A stretch of 64,000 nucleotides of DNA from Roseiarcus sp963749715 (GCA_963749715.1 CAVVNR010000006.1:434001-498000); one strand, 5' to 3'. Counted from the stretch's first letter, positions 17,383 to 26,412 are shown. Notes: generated from the letters alone by a model not told the origin. Program-made: numbers and translations.

Positions 17383-17654
17383 GCCACTCTCCTTCGTCGA
17401 GTTGGGACGCTGCTAAACGCTTTGCGGCTGTGATCGTTCCGGCCGCAGCTTCGGGGTCATTGCCCAATTCATCCAGACGAATTTTCGTCCAATTCGGCAA
17501 GGGCGGGAACGGTAACGCCCGAGGACGGTCTGGTCTTGTCGAAATGGTCGGGGTCGCCCAGATCGTTGACCCTAAGTCTTAAAGCCTGCCAGCAGGCTCC
17601 ACGCCATGCCGTTGGGTATGCTGCGATCGTCGAGCCGAAAGTGCCTCGACGCGC

Positions 17655-17803
17655 TCCTCCGGCGGCGGCGAGGATGTCGACGATCTCGGTTGAGACGACC
17701 GCGAGGTCCAAAATCTGCTGGATTGAGCGGCGGCGCTCTTTCCCGCGCCGCCCGACGACTTCACGAGGGCGGCGCGCACAGTGTGGAAGAACCCCGACTT
17801 CAT
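17655..17803 (-). pseudogene. hsdR: Relic of type I restriction enzyme subunit HsdR (C-terminal region)
   Basis: Two adjoining minus-strand pieces resemble the C-terminal part of HsdR: MKSGFFHTVRAALVKSSGG and GAGKSAAA at 17803-17726, then SIQQILDLAVVSTEIVDILAA at about 17725-17655 in another frame (one base lost between them). Intact HsdR proteins carry a very similar run leading to a PDISILSDEFL end, which is missing here. Nothing resembling hsdM, hsdS or the helicase motifs is nearby. It is therefore a roughly 50-codon remnant of a lost restriction system. Recognition is by eye from family knowledge, hence moderate confidence. Confidence 0.55.
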
Positions 17804-18086
17804 CCAGGATATCGAGCCGCCAGACCGATCGCGAGTTGGACGCGGCGGCGTGACCAATGCCCTATAGGAGGCAAATCGCGCTTCGGGCGGTTTTCGTCCC
17901 GACGATTCCATCTTTGTGCTGTAGGACGCCGAGAACGTCAACATATCCGTCCGGTGGACCAGCCGGTGGCGATAGGGAAGGCCACCGTAAACAATAAGTT
18001 ATTGAAGTATTTGGACGTATTGCCCATCAACTGTAAGCTATACTTTTGCCGATAAAGAAATGGTAGTTCATAAAAGGTTCATGATA

Positions 18087-18115
18087 CTGACATCTTTTCT
18101 GTAAACGCATGACAT
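18087..18115 (+). promoter_or_regulatory. Possible PhoB box upstream of the secreted phosphoesterase
   Basis: CTGACAT at 18087 and ATGACAT at 18109 are 22 bases apart (two turns of the 11-base PhoB repeat), with CTGTAAA between them at 18099. The consensus is repeated CTGTCAT with 4-base spacers, so the match is imperfect. The region is AT-rich, unlike its surroundings, and lies about 100 bases before the phosphoesterase start, where phosphate control would make sense. Confidence 0.3.
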
Positions 18116-18216
18116 GATTTTGCCTCATGTTTGCGGCGGCCGAAATTTCGGCTCTGCAATTCACAAGAAGGGGCGAGAATTTCGACCCGACCGTACATAA
18201 CTCGCAGGGGAGAACT

Positions 18217-20373
18217 ATGCAGCTCTCGAAAATCGCAAACCGGCTTCGCAGTCACGCCGTTGTCACATCGACGATCCTCGCTCTCGTGGGCGCCCAGTCC
18301 GGCATGGCGCAGGTCGCGCCAAACGCCGTCGGGCCCTACGGCCCGAACGGCAATGGCGGACACACCTCCACGCCGATCAAGCACGTCATCATCATCATTG
18401 GCGAAAATCGCACCTTCGATCATGTCTTCGCCACCTATAAGCCCAAGACCGGCCAAGCGGTGTGGAACCTTCTTTCGGAAGGGATCGTCAAGGACGACGG
18501 CTCGCCCGGCGCGAACTATTCGAAGTTCACGCAGTCCAGCGCAAATAACTTCCACCAGTACCAGTTGGCGCCGCCCTCAACCACCTATACGACGCTGCCC
18601 CCCGCCATCGTAAAGGGCGGCGCAGACTCGAACGGCACGCCCTTCGGCTGCGCGGTGCTCGGGATCAGCCTTACGCCACCGGCAACCGATTGCAATACGC
18701 CGGCCAATGTGGCTGCCGTGAAGAAGTTCGAAAACGGCCTCGCGCCAGACTACTACAAGTATTTGCTCACCGGCGGCACCGGCCAGACCAGCGGCGCTCC
18801 CGATGCGCGCATTTGGTACGACGGCCAGGACGCGAGCACTTTGCCGCCCGGCGTCTACCAGTTGACCCAGAATCAGTTTACGCCAAACATGCCTTATGAC
18901 GCCTATGCCGCGAGCCCCGTGCACCGCCTGTTCCAGATGTGGCAGGATCTCGATTGCTCGGTCAAAAACGTGACCGCGAAGAACCCGGGGGGCTGCCTCA
19001 ACGATCTCTTCGCCTGGGTCGAGCAAACCGTCGGGTCCGGCTCTAATGGCGCAGCGCCGCCCTCGGGCGGCTACACGGGCGAGGGCACGAGTTCGCCGCA
19101 GTTCTTCAACATGCACAAGGGCGACGCGCCCTATCTGAAGTCGCTCGCTGACGGCTATACGATGAGCGACAATTACCACCAGGCGGTCCTCGGCGGCACC
19201 GGCGCCAACCACATCATGCTCGGCACCGGCGATGCGATCTTTTTCAGTGATTTGGCGCATAATCCCGCGGTCCCGCCGAACAATCCCGTCAATCCCTCGA
19301 TGCCCGGAACGCCCTTGCCCGGTTTCTCCTCTGCTCTGTCGGAAGTCGAAAACCCGGACCCGCAGCCGGGAACGAACAACTTCTACACCCAGGACGGCTA
19401 CGGCGGCGGATCGGGCAGCCCCGCGAATATGCCGCCGAACGCGAACTACGGCGGAGGTTCTTACGTCCGTTGCAACGACGCGTCCCAGGGGGGTGTGTCG
19501 GCGGTCAGGAACTATCTCAAGGCCTTGACGCCGAGCATCGATCCCAACTGCGAGCCCAAGCACTACTATCTCGTCAACAACTACAATCCCGGGTATTTCG
19601 GCAACGGCGCGAACGCGTATCAGGACACGAATGCCGGCAACACCGTCTTTACGGTGCCGCCATCGAATGTGCGCACCATCGGCAACTTGCTATCGGACAC
19701 CAAGATCGCGTGGGCGTGGTTCGGCGACCAGTTCAACCTCTACCTCGCTAACCCCTACGCCCTGTATACAACCCCAGACAACCAGTACTGTAATATCTGC
19801 AACTGGGCACAGTATAATACGGCGATCATGACCGTTGCGACGGAGCGCTCCTACCATCTGCACGACACGTCCGACCTATACACGAGCATCGCGAGCGGCA
19901 ATTTGCCGCCCGTTTCCTGGGTCAAGCCGAGCGGCCTCGTCGATGGCCATCCCTCGTCGTCGAAGTTGAACCTGTTCGAGGGCTTCGTTAAGAAGATCGT
20001 CGACGGGGTTCAGGCGAATTCCAGCCTATGGAGCGACACCGCCATCTTCGTAACGGTCGACGAGGGCGGCGGTTACTACGACTCGGGCTATGTGCAGGCG
20101 CTGGATTTCTTCGGCGACGGCACCCGCATCCCGTTGATCGCAGTCTCCAAATACAGCATAGGCGGGAATATCACCCACTCGTACACCGACCACGTCTCGA
20201 CGCTAAAGTTCATCGAGGCCAACTGGGGCTTGACCCCGATCACGTCGCGCAGCCGGGACAATCTGCCGAACCCGGTCGCGTCGAGCAGAAACCCTTACGT
20301 GCCCACCAATCGGCCGGCGATCGGCAACCTGATGGACATGTTCAGCTTCACGCCAACAACGCCAACGCCCTAG
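18217..20373 (+). CDS. Secreted phosphoesterase (phospholipase C / acid phosphatase family)
   Basis: 718-residue exported enzyme (PF04185). ATG 18217 is chosen because GGGGAG precedes it and a signal peptide follows at once (residues 1 to about 32, ending SGMAQ). Catalytic landmarks are HVIIIIGENRTFDHVFATY near residue 50, where the family nucleophile and metal ligands lie, the histidine-containing DNYHQAVLGGTGANHIML and the late VTVDEGGGYYDSGYV then DGTRIPLIAVSKYS. The family includes non-haemolytic phospholipases C and acid phosphatases that release phosphate from lipids or nucleotides outside the cytoplasm. The gene stands alone and is followed by a strong terminator. Confidence 0.9.
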   Translation: MQLSKIANRLRSHAVVTSTILALVGAQSGMAQVAPNAVGPYGPNGNGGHTSTPIKHVIIIIGENRTFDHVFATYKPKTGQAVWNLLSEGIVKDDGSPGANYSKFTQSSANNFHQYQLAPPSTTYTTLPPAIVKGGADSNGTPFGCAVLGISLTPPATDCNTPANVAAVKKFENGLAPDYYKYLLTGGTGQTSGAPDARIWYDGQDASTLPPGVYQLTQNQFTPNMPYDAYAASPVHRLFQMWQDLDCSVKNVTAKNPGGCLNDLFAWVEQTVGSGSNGAAPPSGGYTGEGTSSPQFFNMHKGDAPYLKSLADGYTMSDNYHQAVLGGTGANHIMLGTGDAIFFSDLAHNPAVPPNNPVNPSMPGTPLPGFSSALSEVENPDPQPGTNNFYTQDGYGGGSGSPANMPPNANYGGGSYVRCNDASQGGVSAVRNYLKALTPSIDPNCEPKHYYLVNNYNPGYFGNGANAYQDTNAGNTVFTVPPSNVRTIGNLLSDTKIAWAWFGDQFNLYLANPYALYTTPDNQYCNICNWAQYNTAIMTVATERSYHLHDTSDLYTSIASGNLPPVSWVKPSGLVDGHPSSSKLNLFEGFVKKIVDGVQANSSLWSDTAIFVTVDEGGGYYDSGYVQALDFFGDGTRIPLIAVSKYSIGGNITHSYTDHVSTLKFIEANWGLTPITSRSRDNLPNPVASSRNPYVPTNRPAIGNLMDMFSFTPTTPTP

Positions 20374-20433
20374 CAGGTCTCGAGGACACTCTCGCTACCC
20401 GCGCATAGACCCTCGGCAAACGCCAGGATAAAA

Positions 20434-20455
20434 GGGCCGCTCTCAGGAGCGGCCC
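20434..20455 (+). terminator. Rho-independent terminator of the phosphoesterase gene
   Basis: Perfect 9-bp stem GGGCCGCTC/GAGCGGCCC with a TCAG loop, preceded by AAAA and followed by AATTTCTT, 60 bases after the phosphoesterase stop. Confidence 0.8.
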
Positions 20456-20859
20456 AATTTCTTGCCCGTTTCCATAGGAAAGCAGAGACGTCGGAAAGGC
20501 CGTCCGAGTCCAACCGCCGGGCCGAGTAGCGTCCGCCTTTGAGGTCGGCGTATCGAGGGTGCCGGAATTGGACGCGAGCGTCGATAAGGACATCGCCGCC
20601 TCCAATGGCTATCACCGTCGGCTCGATGTCCTCGCGCGACTGGGACTAGCCGTCGGTTCCGCTTCGTTTCATGAAGCTCGACATCCAGCGAACGAGTGTG
20701 CCGCAGAACGCTAACCGACAAGCCGAAAGTGCCACAACCTGGGGATAACCCCGCACACTGGCGCCTCGCGTAGAATTGCTACTGCGTGGGACCATATGTG
20801 GGACTGACGATGCCGGTCAGGCGAAAATGCTTGATATTAAATGGAAAATCTGCCTTCGT
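20456..20859. other. 404-base region without a convincing gene
   Basis: Between the phosphoesterase terminator and tRNA-Leu. Short frames exist on both strands but none shows a ribosome site, recognisable motif or family-like composition. The last 80 bases before the tRNA 3' end are AT-rich. Being downstream of a tRNA it would be a usual place for integrase genes or attachment sites, but neither an integrase fragment nor a repeat of the tRNA 3' end was found. Confidence 0.5.
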
Positions 20860-20944
20860 TGGTGCCCAGGAAAGGACTCGAACCTTCACGGCTTGCACCG
20901 CTGGTACCTGAAACCAGTGCGTCTACCAATTCCGCCACCTGGGC
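20860..20944 (-). tRNA. tRNA-Leu (CAG anticodon)
   Basis: 85-base class II tRNA on the minus strand: acceptor GCCCAGG paired with CCTGGGC, a D arm GCGGAATTGGTAGACGC, anticodon stem CTGGT/ACCAG with loop TTCAGGT (anticodon CAG), a variable arm GGTGCAAGCC, the T-loop GGTTCGAGTCC and an encoded CCA end. It reads the major leucine codon CTG, heavily used in the surrounding genes. Confidence 0.95.
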
Positions 20945-21093
20945 CCGACGCGTCTCTTAGGAGGGCGGGCCGGCCGATGTCAACGGCGCGCCGCATCGCC
21001 GGTCGTCGGCCATGACAATGGCGGTCGCGCGGGGCTAATATCGCCCAAAGCGAGGGTAGGGCGCGCTCATCGCGCCGCCTTGTGGAGTTCCCG

Positions 21094-22326
21094 ATGACCA
21101 GCGTTGCGCGCCTCACCCTGCATGTGCCGGAACCGACCGTGCGCCCCGGCGGCAAGCCCGATTTCAGCCATGTCGCCATTCCCGAGGCCGGCGAAGTTCC
21201 CCGTCCGCCGATTGACGTCAACCCGTCCGGCATCCGGGACTTCGCCTATACGATGATCCGCGTGCTCGACGACAAGGGCGAGGCGGTCGGCGAGTGGGCG
21301 GGGGCGCTGACGCCCGATAATCTGCGCAAGGGCCTGCGCGACATGATGCTGACCCGGGCGTTCGACGCGCGCATGCTGCTCTCTCAGCGCCAGGGCAAGA
21401 CGTCGTTCTACATCACATGCCTCGGCGAAGAGGCGATCGCCACCGCCCATCGCCAGGCGCTCAAGCCGGGTGACATGTGCTTTCCGACCTACCGCCAGCA
21501 GGGCCTGCTGATCGCCCACGGCTGGCCGATCGTCGACATGATGTGCCAGATCTTCGCCAACGAGCAGGATCGCCTTAAAGGCCGGCAGCTGCCCGGACTC
21601 TATTCGGCCAAGGAGGCCGGATTCTTCACGGTCTCCGGCAATCTCGGCACCCAATATCCCCATGCGGTCGGCTGGGCGATGGCCTCGGCGATCTCAGGCG
21701 ATGCGCGCATCGCCTCGGGCTGGATCGGCGAAGGGGCGACGGCGGAAAGCGACTTCCATTCGGCGCTGGTTTTCGCTTCCGTCTATCGGCCGCCGGTCAT
21801 TCTCAATGTCGTCAACAACCAATGGGCGATCTCGTCCTACCAGGGCATCGCCGGCGGCGAGAGCGCCAAGTTCGCAGCTCGCGCGCACGGTTTCGGCATC
21901 CCGTCGCTGCGCGTCGACGGCAACGATTACCTCGCGGTCCATGCGGCTTCGCTGTGGGCGGTCGAGCGGGCGCGCGCCAATCTCGGCCCGACCCTGATCG
22001 AATGGGTCACCTACCGGGCCGGCGCGCACTCGACCTCCGACGATCCGTCGAAATACCGTCCCAAGGACGAATGGACCGCCTGGCCGCTGGGCGATCCGAT
22101 CGAGCGTCTGAAAATCCATCTCATCCGGATCGGGGCCTGGAGCGAGGATCGCCAAAGACAGATGCAGGCCGAGGTCGAGGCCGAAGTGCTGGAGGCTGCG
22201 AAAGAAGCCGAAAGCCACGGCACACTGCATGACGGCCCAAAGCCGAGCGCCGCGAGCATGTTCGAGCAGGTCTACAAGGAGATGCCGCGCCATTTGCGCG
22301 AGCAGCGCCAACAGCTCGGAGTCTAG
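21094..22326 (+). CDS. bkdA1: Branched-chain 2-oxoacid dehydrogenase E1 alpha subunit
   Basis: 410-residue thiamine-diphosphate-dependent E1 alpha. ATG 21094 follows GGAG at the right distance. The TPP site is seen as SGWIGEGATAESDFHSAL then VVNNQWAIS (GEG in place of the more usual GDG), preceded by GNLGTQYPHAVGWAMA. The phosphorylation-loop-like sequence YRAGAHSTSDDPSKYRP is typical of branched-chain rather than pyruvate E1. It decarboxylates the 2-oxoacids of valine, leucine and isoleucine and reductively acylates E2. First gene of the bkdA1-bkdA2-bkdB-lpd operon, 2-base gap to the next gene. Confidence 0.93.
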   Translation: MTSVARLTLHVPEPTVRPGGKPDFSHVAIPEAGEVPRPPIDVNPSGIRDFAYTMIRVLDDKGEAVGEWAGALTPDNLRKGLRDMMLTRAFDARMLLSQRQGKTSFYITCLGEEAIATAHRQALKPGDMCFPTYRQQGLLIAHGWPIVDMMCQIFANEQDRLKGRQLPGLYSAKEAGFFTVSGNLGTQYPHAVGWAMASAISGDARIASGWIGEGATAESDFHSALVFASVYRPPVILNVVNNQWAISSYQGIAGGESAKFAARAHGFGIPSLRVDGNDYLAVHAASLWAVERARANLGPTLIEWVTYRAGAHSTSDDPSKYRPKDEWTAWPLGDPIERLKIHLIRIGAWSEDRQRQMQAEVEAEVLEAAKEAESHGTLHDGPKPSAASMFEQVYKEMPRHLREQRQQLGV

Positions 22327-22328
22327 CC

Positions 22329-23342
22329 ATGCCGCGCATGTCGATGGTCGAGGCGATCCGCGACGCCCTGGATTGCAAGATGGCCGAGGACGAAAGCGTG
22401 GTCGTGTTCGGCGAGGACGTCGGCTATTTCGGCGGAGTCTTTCGCTGCACCGATGGGCTGCAGCGCAAGTATGGCAAGTCGCGCTGCTTCGACGCTCCGA
22501 TCAACGAATCCGGCATTGTCGGCGTGGCGATCGGCATGGGCGCCTATGGGCTTCGGCCGGTCGCGGAAATCCAGTTCGCCGACTATGTCTATCCCGGCTA
22601 CGACCAGATCGTCTCCGAGGCGGCCCGGCTCCGCTATCGCTCGGGCGGCGAGTTCTTTGCCCCGATCGTGCTCCGCATGCCGTGCGGCGGCGGCATTTAC
22701 GGTGGGCAAACTCACAGCCAAAGTCCGGAGGCGCTGTTCACCCACGTTTCCGGCCTGAAGACGGTCATCCCGTCGAATCCCTACGACGCCAAAGGCCTCC
22801 TCATCGCGTCGATCGAGGACGACGACCCGGTGATCTTTCTCGAGCCGAAGCGGCTCTATAACGGTCCTTTCTCCGGCCATCCCGACCAGCCCGTCGTCGC
22901 ATGGGCGAAGCATCCCCTGAGCGAGGCGCCGGCTGGGCGCTATGTCGTGCCGCTCGGCAAGGCGGCGGTCAGGCGCGAGGGAAAGGGCGTGACCGTGCTC
23001 TGCTACGGCACCATGGTTCATGTCGCCGAAGCCGCGGCCGACGAAACCGGCGTCGACGCCGAGATCATCGACCTGCGCACTCTTCTGCCTCTCGACATCG
23101 ACGCGATCACCGCGTCGGTCGAAAAGACCGGCCGCTGCCTCATCGTGCATGAGGCGACGCTGACTTCCGGCTTCGGGGCCGAGCTCGCGGCGCAAGTGAC
23201 GGAGCGCTGCTTTTATGCGCTCGAGGCGCCGGTCGAGCGCATCGCCGGCTGGGACACGCCCTACCCGCATTCCGAAGAGTGGGACTATTTCCCCGGCCCG
23301 GCCCGCATCGGGCGCGCGCTCGTCAAGGCGATGGAGACGTGA
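22329..23342 (+). CDS. bkdA2: Branched-chain 2-oxoacid dehydrogenase E1 beta subunit
   Basis: 337-residue transketolase-fold E1 beta, partner of the subunit encoded just upstream. Landmarks are MVEAIRDALDCKMAEDESVVVFGEDVGYFGGVF near the N-terminus, RCFDAPINESGIVGVAIGMG, QFADYVYPGYDQIVSEAARLRYRS (potassium and interface region) and the C-terminal domain with LIVHEATLTSGFGAELAA. Its ATG lies two bases after the bkdA1 stop and its own stop is followed by the bkdB start after one base, so the three are translated from one message. Confidence 0.93.
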   Translation: MPRMSMVEAIRDALDCKMAEDESVVVFGEDVGYFGGVFRCTDGLQRKYGKSRCFDAPINESGIVGVAIGMGAYGLRPVAEIQFADYVYPGYDQIVSEAARLRYRSGGEFFAPIVLRMPCGGGIYGGQTHSQSPEALFTHVSGLKTVIPSNPYDAKGLLIASIEDDDPVIFLEPKRLYNGPFSGHPDQPVVAWAKHPLSEAPAGRYVVPLGKAAVRREGKGVTVLCYGTMVHVAEAAADETGVDAEIIDLRTLLPLDIDAITASVEKTGRCLIVHEATLTSGFGAELAAQVTERCFYALEAPVERIAGWDTPYPHSEEWDYFPGPARIGRALVKAMET

Positions 23343-23343
23343 G

Positions 23344-24648
23344 ATGGGCGTGCGCTCGATCAAGATGCCGGACGTCGGCGAGGGGGTCGCAGAAGCGGAA
23401 ATCGTCGAATGGGCGGTCAAGGTTGGCGATCTCGTCAGGGAGGATCAGGTTGTCGCGGCCGTCATGACCGACAAGGCGACGGTCGAGATCCCGTCCCCGG
23501 TCGCCGGCAGCGTGCTGGCGCTCGGCGGCGCGGTCGGCGACGTGCTCGCCGTCGGGGCCGAGCTCATTCGCATCGACGCGCCCGGGCTGCCGGATTCCGT
23601 GGCGCCCGCCGCGCCGAAATCGCGCCTGCCCGAGAAGGGCGCCGCGCCGGCGGCAAGCGTTAAGCGAGAGGCGGTCGCGCCGGCCTCCGCCTCGCCGCCC
23701 GTTGGGGTCGATAAGGAGGCGGCGCCGGCCCTGCACGCGCCTCAGCCGCAGACGGGCGCGCCGCGTCCTCTGGGCGAGAGGCCGCTCGCCTCGCCAGCGG
23801 TCCGCTTGAAAGCGCGCGAGGCCGGGGTCGACCTCAGATTCGTGCGCGGCTCGGGACCGGCGGGACGCATCACTCACGACGATCTCGGCGCGTTTATCGC
23901 CCGTCCGCCCGAGGGGCCGGCGAAACGACCGGCCAGAGCGCCCAATCAAGCGGTCGAGACCATCAAAGTGGTCGGCATGCGCCGCCGCATCGCCCAGAAC
24001 ATGGCGGAGTCCTCGCGCCGCGTCGCGCATTTTTCCTATGTCGAGGAAATCGACGTGACCGCGCTCGAGGAGCTGCGCGCCTCGCTCAACGCCCGCGCGA
24101 CGGCGGAGCGCCCGAAACTGACCCTGCTGCCGTTCCTCATGCTGGCGATCGTCAAGGCGGTCGCCGACTTCCCCCAGATCAACGCCCACTACGACGACGA
24201 CAACGACTTGATCCAGCGCTTCGGCGCCGTCCACGTTGGCGTGGCGACGCAAACGCCGAACGGGCTCATGGTTCCGGTCGTGCGACACGCCGAGACGCTC
24301 GGCCTCCACCAATGCGCGCGCGAAATGCGCCGCGTGAGCGAGGCGGCGCGCCAGGGCGTCGCCGCCCGCGATGAGCTTTCAGGCTCAACCATTACGCTCA
24401 CTTCGCTGGGCGCGCTCGGCGGCGTCGCCTCGACGCCGATCGTCAATCGGCCGGAAGTGGCGATCGTCGGCGTCAACAAGATCGTCGTGAGGCCTGTCTG
24501 GCGCGACGGCGGCTTCGTACCGCGAAAAGTCATGAACCTGTCGTCTTCGTTCGATCATCGGGTCGTCGACGGCTACGACGCCGCCACATTCGTTCAGCGT
24601 CTGCGTGCGCTCCTCGAATCGCCGGCGACGCTGTTCATCGAGGATTGA
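23344..24648 (+). CDS. bkdB: Branched-chain 2-oxoacid dehydrogenase E2 (dihydrolipoyl acyltransferase)
   Basis: 434-residue three-domain E2. Residues 1-80 form a lipoyl domain with the modified lysine K44 in VMTDKATVEIP. An Ala/Pro-rich linker follows, then the E3/E1-binding domain around 155-195 (LASPAVRLKAREAGVDLRF, GSGPAGRITHDDL), a second linker and the catalytic acyltransferase domain from about 215, with MRRRIAQNMAESSRRVAHFSY and the active-site FDHRVVDG. The start at ATG 23344 gives the exact N-terminus of lipoyl domains. It transfers the acyl group to CoA and is the core of the complex. Confidence 0.93.
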   Translation: MGVRSIKMPDVGEGVAEAEIVEWAVKVGDLVREDQVVAAVMTDKATVEIPSPVAGSVLALGGAVGDVLAVGAELIRIDAPGLPDSVAPAAPKSRLPEKGAAPAASVKREAVAPASASPPVGVDKEAAPALHAPQPQTGAPRPLGERPLASPAVRLKAREAGVDLRFVRGSGPAGRITHDDLGAFIARPPEGPAKRPARAPNQAVETIKVVGMRRRIAQNMAESSRRVAHFSYVEEIDVTALEELRASLNARATAERPKLTLLPFLMLAIVKAVADFPQINAHYDDDNDLIQRFGAVHVGVATQTPNGLMVPVVRHAETLGLHQCAREMRRVSEAARQGVAARDELSGSTITLTSLGALGGVASTPIVNRPEVAIVGVNKIVVRPVWRDGGFVPRKVMNLSSSFDHRVVDGYDAATFVQRLRALLESPATLFIED

Positions 24649-24667
24649 CTTGAAGAGCGGCTTGTAG

Positions 24668-24709
24668 GGCGGGGTCGATGACCCCGCCGGCGCGCTCAGC
24701 GAGCGCGCC
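24668..24709. repeat. Two back-to-back perfect hairpins between bkdB and lpd
   Basis: Two perfect 9-bp palindromes with 3-base loops lie directly end to end: GGCGGGGTC-GAT-GACCCCGCC (24668-24688) and GGCGCGCTC-AGC-GAGCGCGCC (24689-24709). They sit in the 95-base gap between bkdB and lpd. They may be a REP-type element or an mRNA processing or attenuation structure that lets lpd be expressed differently from the E1-E2 genes. No T-run follows. Confidence 0.6.
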
Positions 24710-24743
24710 GTAAACGCGGACGATAAAAGGTAGGGCTCGTCGG

Positions 24744-26138
24744 ATGAACGCGCTTCGCTGCAAGGTTCTCATCATCGGCGGCGGGCCGGGCGGTTATGTC
24801 GCGGCGATCCGCGCCGGCCAGCTCGGTCTCGACACGATCCTCATCGAAGCCGACCGGCTCGGCGGGACCTGCCTCAATGTCGGCTGCATTCCCTCGAAGG
24901 CGCTGATCCATGCCGCGGACGCGGCGCACGGCTTGCGCGACCCGGAGGCGCTGAGCGCAATCGGGCTTGCGATCCGGCCGCACAAGCTCGATTTCGCCAA
25001 GACCATCGGCTGGAAGGATTCGATCGTAGCCCGGCTCACCGGAGGCGTCGGCGCGCTCCTCAAGAAGGCCAAAGTGCGCACGCTTCTCGGCTCCGCTCAG
25101 ATCGTCGACGGCAAGAGCGTGATCGTCCGCGCCGACACCGGCGAGAGTCGCATCGAGGCCGAGCACCTCGTCATCGCCACAGGCTCCGAGCCGGTGGAAC
25201 TGCCGGCGCTCAAGTTCGGCGGCGACGTCATATCTTCGACCGACGCGCTCGCGCTGACGGAAGTTCCGCGATCGCTCGCGGTGGTCGGCGCGGGATACAT
25301 CGGGCTTGAGCTCGGCATCGCTTTCGCCAAGTTTGGGGCGCGGGTGACGATCGTCGAGGCGCTGGCGAAGATCCTGCCGCTTTACGATCAGGAGCTGACC
25401 CAGCCCGTCGCGCGGCGTCTCGCCGATCTCGGCGTCGAGACGCTCGTCGGCGCGACGGCGATTTCTTTCGCCAAGGGCGCGCTCAAGGTCGCGGTGAGCA
25501 TTGGGACAGCGAGAGACCGCACGATCCAGGCCGACAAGGTTCTTGTCGCAGTCGGTAGGCGCGCGCGCACGCGCGGCTTCGGCCTCGAGACGCTTGATCT
25601 TGCGATGAGCGGCCCGTTCGTGCGGATTGACGAAAAATGCGCGACCTCGATGCGCAACGTCTGGGCGATCGGCGACATTACCGGCGAGCCGATGCTTGCT
25701 CATCGCGCGATGGCGCAAGGCGAGATGGTCGCCGAGATCCTGGCCGGCGAGAAGCGCGCCTTCGACCATCGCGCGATCCCCGCGATCTGCTTCACCGATC
25801 CGGAGATCGTCGCGGTCGGGCTTTCGCCCGAGGCCGCCAAGGCGGCGCACAGCGAGATTCGCGTCGGCCACTTCCCCTTCCGCGCCAACGGCCGGGCGAT
25901 GACGCTCCAGGACGACGAGGGCTTCGTGCGGGTCGTCGCGCGGGCCGACAATCATGTCGTGCTCGGCGTTCAGGCCGTCGGACAGGGCGTCTCCGAACTC
26001 TCGGCCGCCTTTTCGCTCGCGCTCGAGATGGGCGCGCGGCTGGAGGACATCGCCGGCACGATCCACGCCCATCCGACGCTGAGCGAAGCCTTCCACGAGT
26101 CGGTCCTCGCCGCGCTGGGCCACCCGCTGCATATCTAG
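24744..26138 (+). CDS. lpd: Dihydrolipoamide dehydrogenase (E3)
   Basis: 464-residue FAD-disulfide oxidoreductase that reoxidises the lipoyl groups of E2 with NAD. Visible features are the FAD site IIGGGPGGYVAA (10-21), the redox pair C43 and C48 in GGTCLNVGC, the NAD site VVGAGYIGLELG, WAIGDITGEPMLAHRAMAQG for the second FAD segment, and the C-terminal HAHPTLSE with the catalytic His. A paired copy of its last roughly 160 codons survives in decayed form at 27893-28387. Confidence 0.93.
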   Translation: MNALRCKVLIIGGGPGGYVAAIRAGQLGLDTILIEADRLGGTCLNVGCIPSKALIHAADAAHGLRDPEALSAIGLAIRPHKLDFAKTIGWKDSIVARLTGGVGALLKKAKVRTLLGSAQIVDGKSVIVRADTGESRIEAEHLVIATGSEPVELPALKFGGDVISSTDALALTEVPRSLAVVGAGYIGLELGIAFAKFGARVTIVEALAKILPLYDQELTQPVARRLADLGVETLVGATAISFAKGALKVAVSIGTARDRTIQADKVLVAVGRRARTRGFGLETLDLAMSGPFVRIDEKCATSMRNVWAIGDITGEPMLAHRAMAQGEMVAEILAGEKRAFDHRAIPAICFTDPEIVAVGLSPEAAKAAHSEIRVGHFPFRANGRAMTLQDDEGFVRVVARADNHVVLGVQAVGQGVSELSAAFSLALEMGARLEDIAGTIHAHPTLSEAFHESVLAALGHPLHI

Positions 26139-26285
26139 TCTTCGAAGCCGCCGCGGAACGCGACAATCGCCTTCATGATCTTGAGCCGCGCCTCCGGCGG
26201 GAGGCCTAGCTCGCGCAGGCGTCCATCTGAGATCGGCGCTCTCAGGGATTCTCGGAGATCTTTCAAACCAACCGAGGATTGCCAT
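26135..26285 (-). pseudogene. Short hypothetical protein, apparent one-base frameshift
   Basis: On the minus strand ATG 26285 starts MAILGW; after TGG the next frame reads KDLRESLRAPISDGRLREL and then GLPPEARLKIMKAIVAFRGGFED, ending at TAG 26137-26135, which overlaps the lpd stop. Removing one base of the AAA run (plus strand) at 26265-26267 joins them into a 49-residue, compositionally protein-like chain. The length is 3n+1, the same signature as in the other shifted genes of this region. I do not recognise the family. It could be a chance frame. Confidence 0.35.
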
Positions 26286-26412
26286 GCGGCTCACGTCGTG
26301 TACAGACGCGTTTTGACTCCATGGAGGCAAAGGTGCGATCGGCGCCGATAAGCGAAAAGCTCCCGGGATCGAATAACGGCGGTTACCGGCTTACCTCGAG
26401 GTTCGATCCAGC

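Noticed and set aside
17383..18120. Short plus-strand frames in the gap before the phosphoesterase
   Set aside because: None has a family motif or ribosome site; the only recognisable coding trace is the minus-strand hsdR fragment.
20374..20860. Integrase or attachment site at tRNA-Leu
   Set aside because: No integrase-like protein fragment and no repeat of the tRNA 3' end was found in the flanks.
20776..21015. Plus-strand frame reading KDSNLHGLHRWYLKP
   Set aside because: This is the well-known false frame over a tRNA-Leu gene on the other strand.
24696..26330. 544-codon frame on the minus strand opposite lpd
   Set aside because: Arg/Asp-rich, no family similarity; a shadow of the high-GC lpd codons. 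lpd has all expected motifs.
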